A stretch of DNA of 8,206 nucleotides from positions 1-8,206 of the forward strand of contig JAEZKD010000247.1 in assembly GCA_023415655.1 (NCBI GenBank). Reading direction: 5' to 3'. The translations under genes and the position numbers were made by a program. Source of the DNA: Bacillota bacterium. Its GTDB lineage: Bacteria > Bacillota > Clostridia > Lachnospirales > Lachnospiraceae. Positions 5,896 to 8,206 of this stretch are shown piece by piece. The notes beneath the pieces are model-generated. The model was given only the letters and a program-made list of their open reading frames with translations, was not told the origin of the DNA and searched no databases. Positions within the stretch are counted from its first letter, which is position 1. Each line of letters opens with the position of its first letter.

Positions 5896-7230
5896 ATGGG
5901 ATACGTTGATGAGGTAATTGAAAGAGCAATTACGAAGAATCCAGGTGAGCCAGAGTTCCATCAAGCAGTGAAAGAAGTACTTGAATCATTAAGACCAGTT
6001 GTTGATGCAAATGAAGCTCTATATAGGAGAGAAGCTTTATTAGAGCGCTTAATTGAACCAGACAGACAGTTTAAGTTCAGAGTGCCTTGGGTTGACGACA
6101 AGGGACAAGTACAAGTAAATACTGGTTACCGTGTACAGTTCAATAATAGCATTGGACCATACAAGGGAGGTTTACGTTTACATCCATCAGTAAATATCGG
6201 TATTATCAAATTCTTAGGATTTGAGCAGATCTTTAAGAATTCGTTAACGAGCCTTCCAATCGGTGGTGGAAAAGGTGGTTCTGATTTCGATCCTAAAGGT
6301 AAATCTGACCGTGAAGTAATGGCATTTTGCCAAAGTTTTATGACTGAGCTTTGCAAATACATAGGTGCAGATGTCGATGTTCCAGCAGGTGATATTGGTA
6401 CGGGTGCTCGTGAAATTGGATATATGTTTGGGCAGTATAAGAAAATCCGTGGAGTGTATGAAGGTGTTTTAACTGGTAAAGGTTTAACTTATGGTGGATC
6501 CTTAGTTCGAACTGAAGCTACAGGCTATGGTTTATTGTACTTAACCGATGAAATGTTAAAATGTAATGGAATTGATCTTGCAGGTAAAACTGTCTGTATC
6601 TCTGGTTCTGGCAATGTTGCAATCTACGCTGCAGAAAAAGCTCATCAGTTAGGAGCTAAGGTAGTTACTGTTTCTGACTCGACTGGTTGGGTTTATGATG
6701 CAGAGGGTATTGATGTAGCAGCATTAAAGGAAATCAAAGAAGTAAAACGTGCACGTTTAACTGAGTACAAGAATTATAGACCAAACAGTGAATACCATGA
6801 AGGTACAGGTGTTTGGACTGTAAAATGTGATGTTGCTCTTCCTTGTGCAACTCAAAACGAGTTACTACTTGAGGATGCCAAAGCATTAGTTGCGAATGGA
6901 TGTAAAGCTGTAGCAGAAGGTGCGAATATGCCAACCACCTTAGAAGCAACTAAGTATTTACAAGAGAATGGTGTATTATTTGCTCCTGGAAAGGCTGCTA
7001 ACGCTGGTGGTGTTGCAACTTCTGCGCTGGAAATGAGCCAGAACTCGGAAAGGTTAAGCTGGACCTTTGAAGAAGTGGATGCTAAGTTAAAGGGTATCAT
7101 GGTTAATATCTTCCACAACATGGATGATGCAGCAAAGCGTTATGGTCATGAAGGGGATTATGTAGTTGGAGCTAATATTGCTGGTTTTGAAAAAGTTGCG
7201 ACTGCTATGATTGCTCAGGGTGTGATCTAA
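5896..7230 (+). CDS. gdhA: Glutamate dehydrogenase, NADP-type, hexameric
   Basis: This 444-residue cytoplasmic enzyme interconverts 2-oxoglutarate plus ammonium and glutamate; the NADP form mainly assimilates ammonium. The N-terminal substrate domain has GPYKGGLRLHP with Lys90, Lys114, PIGGGKGG with catalytic Lys126, and VPAGDIGTG with catalytic Asp166. The dinucleotide domain has GSGNVA (237-242) and VSDSTG (259-264). Ser238 and Ser262 replace the Phe and Pro that favour NAD in the well-studied Clostridium symbiosum enzyme, which argues for NADP(H). The C-terminal part has AEGANMPTT and the PGKAANAGGVATSALEM stretch. Length and motifs fit the 440-450-residue bacterial hexameric family. The start at 5896 is chosen because AAGGAG (5882-5887) lies eight bases before it and the family begins here; an in-frame ATG at 5857 would add 13 residues unlike the family. 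It is a single-gene unit between a complex leader and a strong terminator. Confidence 0.97.
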   Translation: MGYVDEVIERAITKNPGEPEFHQAVKEVLESLRPVVDANEALYRREALLERLIEPDRQFKFRVPWVDDKGQVQVNTGYRVQFNNSIGPYKGGLRLHPSVNIGIIKFLGFEQIFKNSLTSLPIGGGKGGSDFDPKGKSDREVMAFCQSFMTELCKYIGADVDVPAGDIGTGAREIGYMFGQYKKIRGVYEGVLTGKGLTYGGSLVRTEATGYGLLYLTDEMLKCNGIDLAGKTVCISGSGNVAIYAAEKAHQLGAKVVTVSDSTGWVYDAEGIDVAALKEIKEVKRARLTEYKNYRPNSEYHEGTGVWTVKCDVALPCATQNELLLEDAKALVANGCKAVAEGANMPTTLEATKYLQENGVLFAPGKAANAGGVATSALEMSQNSERLSWTFEEVDAKLKGIMVNIFHNMDDAAKRYGHEGDYVVGANIAGFEKVATAMIAQGVI

Positions 7231-7249
7231 TTCTTAATCACAAATAAAT

Positions 7250-7361
7250 AAGGGGCTATCCTAGGATTTGATACGATTTCCCTTAAGCAGACAAGGTAAA
7301 TAACCAAAATCTACTTAAGGGCGCATACCAGTTCAATAAAAGGAAGGATAGCCTCTTTTTT
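7250..7361. terminator. Long nested hairpin, bidirectional terminator after gdhA
   Basis: A 13-bp outer stem pairs 7250-7262 (GGGGCTATCCT) with 7345-7357 (AGGATAGCCTC), with one G-U pair, and leads into six T residues (7356-7361). An inner stem pairs CCCTTAAG (7280-7287) with CTTAAGGG (7314-7321), extended by AGA with TCT past one mismatch. It lies between the converging gdhA and P-loop genes. Leftward RNA ends in a looser U-rich stretch, so it may serve both. Its layout resembles the hairpin at 2524-2619. Confidence 0.8.
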
Positions 7362-7366
7362 CTATG

Positions 7367-7810
7367 TTACTTGTTGTTGCTGATATTCTTTAGGATTTGA
7401 CTACTTGCTTCATTCAAATCACTTTCCTGAGATACGATATGCATATGGTGTGGCTCGTGATCAAAACAGCCATGTTTGGATTCAAGTAGTTTTACAACGG
7501 GTGCAGGTAGATTGCCGTGCATCCTCTTAGCAAAACGTTCTTTTATTATTTCTAAGTCTGCAGTGACTAAAACTCGAACTGCATTCTCTGGGAGGAATGC
7601 TAGATGTTCCTTTTCTGTAATTACATAGATGATATGTACGTCATTTGCTTCTTTTAATTTCTTTTGAAAGATAAGTTTTGCGTCTACTTCATTCTTTGCA
7701 AAACGAAGATAATCTTTACCGCTATATACTTCTGCGTCTAGTTGTTTCTTTAATATATCTGCAAAGCTAGACTTTCCTGTACAGCTTTCACCAAATATTC
7801 CTATTACCAT
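7367..7810 (-). CDS. Small P-loop NTPase, probable kinase-like protein of unknown substrate
   Basis: This 147-residue soluble protein begins with MVIGIFGESCTGKSS, a Walker A loop (Gly7 to Ser14) on the first strand, as in nucleoside- and shikimate-kinase folds. VRVLVTADLEIIKERFAKRM (79-98) resembles the late strand and the lid/Arg region of those kinases, with Arg92, Lys95 and Arg96 candidates for phosphate contact. A histidine-rich stretch, HEPHHMH (118-124), is unusual and could bind metal. A clear Walker B is not evident. It is shorter than most nucleotide kinases (usually 180-220 residues) but has a good start: TAAGGAGG sits just before the ATG. It follows the aminopeptidase gene with 9 nt between, so the two are co-translated. 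The substrate is unknown; a nucleotide, a small metabolite or a regulatory ATPase role are all open. Confidence 0.75.
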   Translation of the reverse strand: MVIGIFGESCTGKSSFADILKKQLDAEVYSGKDYLRFAKNEVDAKLIFQKKLKEANDVHIIYVITEKEHLAFLPENAVRVLVTADLEIIKERFAKRMHGNLPAPVVKLLESKHGCFDHEPHHMHIVSQESDLNEASSQILKNISNNK

Positions 7811-7822
7811 GCGTCCTCCTTA
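7811..7822 (-). promoter_or_regulatory. Stop codon / ribosome binding site overlap coupling peptidase and P-loop gene
   Basis: On the minus strand the peptidase stop TAA (7822-7820) is the start of TAAGGAGG, the ribosome binding site of the P-loop gene, whose ATG begins 9 nt after the stop. This is the same arrangement as in the regulator-kinase pair and indicates one operon with linked translation. Confidence 0.75.
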
Positions 7823-8206
7823 ATTGAACTCACAAGTTCCAATACCGACAAAATCGATATGATCAGATGCTTTATTTGCCCCACCAAACATATGATTTGC
7901 ACCAACAGCAATGTGAAAGGTATTGGCCATCTTTTCATCTAACACCGTATAACCACATAACTCAGTTACATTTGGATTCATACCAAAACCGAGTTCACAA
8001 ACAACGCGGTTCTCTTCTGGCATCTCTTTGAAAAACTGAGCAACCTCTTGTAGGTTGCTACCACAGACCTTTCCTTCTTCTACTTGTAAAACTACTTGAT
8101 GATACATTCCATTCTCTAGATAGAGCGTATCAAAGAATACGGACCCTTGTGTTTTATCTTCTATCACAGCAATGTAGATCTCACCACAAGGAAGGTCACC
8201 ATCTCC
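7820..8206 (-). CDS. M29-type metallo-aminopeptidase, C-terminal 128 residues (cut by window edge)
   Basis: The reading frame stays open to the window edge, so the true start lies outside; a GTG at 8167-8165 is internal, with no ribosome binding site and with conserved sequence before it. The visible part begins GDGDLPCGEIYIA, matching the LPxGEVFxAP motif of the M29 family (AmpS, PepS, aminopeptidase T). Counting from the edge, all expected metal ligands appear: Glu9, Glu71 (in CELGFGMNPN), Glu91 (in LDEKM), His98 (in TFHIAVG), His116 and Asp118 (in DHIDF). This family removes N-terminal amino acids from peptides in the cytoplasm using two metal ions. Full members are about 370-410 residues, so roughly the last third is seen. 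The family call rests on motif memory, and the variant spacing suggests a divergent clostridial branch. It is upstream partner of the P-loop gene. Confidence 0.75.
   Translation of the reverse strand, partial: GDGDLPCGEIYIAVIEDKTQGSVFFDTLYLENGMYHQVVLQVEEGKVCGSNLQEVAQFFKEMPEENRVVCELGFGMNPNVTELCGYTVLDEKMANTFHIAVGANHMFGGANKASDHIDFVGIGTCEFN

Noticed and set aside
6126..7121. Several minus-strand open frames inside gdhA
   Set aside because: They are antisense to a well-conserved coding region and have no ribosome binding sites or family resemblance.

Overview
The window is AT-rich, gene-dense DNA with strong AGGAGG-type ribosome binding sites, short intergenic gaps and intrinsic terminators. Together with the protein styles (an anaerobe-type hexameric glutamate dehydrogenase, a Cache-domain chemoreceptor and a multi-pass VanS-like sensor kinase) this points to a Clostridia chromosome. 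A member of Lachnospiraceae close to Lachnoclostridium (Clostridium) phytofermentans is my best guess. The species is an inference from style, not a database match.

Layout. Positions 1-808 hold no convincing protein gene. They contain a terminator for a gene lying off the left edge (115-149), a second long nested hairpin (266-326), a strong SigA-like promoter with an extended -10 (451-478) and a long A-rich untranslated leader. This leader feeds a methyl-accepting chemotaxis receptor (809-2518, +). The receptor converges on a two-component operon read leftward: an OmpR-family response regulator (4885-5583, -) followed after 8 nt by its sensor kinase (2690-4876, -). A long four-helix hairpin (2524-2619) lies between the converging genes and probably terminates both. 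The two-component operon diverges from gdhA, an NADP-type glutamate dehydrogenase (5896-7230, +), across a 312-bp control region. That region holds a clear gdhA promoter, a possible second promoter, poly-T tracts and small hairpins. gdhA converges, across another long nested hairpin (7250-7361), on a leftward pair: the C-terminal third of an M29-type metallo-aminopeptidase (7820-8206, -, cut by the window edge) and a small P-loop kinase-like protein (7367-7810, -).

How the genes relate. The receptor senses an unknown small ligand outside the cell and would signal to CheA/CheW encoded elsewhere. The kinase and regulator form one signalling pair with no obvious target gene beside them; gdhA is divergent and could be one, but nothing proves it. 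gdhA assimilates ammonium into glutamate. The aminopeptidase and the P-loop protein are translationally coupled, so they probably belong to one operon, but I cannot name a joint function.

I see no CRISPR array, insertion sequence, phage gene, tRNA or rRNA. Most of the window is ordinary core-type chromosome. The points most worth following are the nested bidirectional hairpins at gene junctions, the complex gdhA leader, the phased repeats before the regulator gene, and the uncharacterised P-loop protein coupled to an M29 peptidase.
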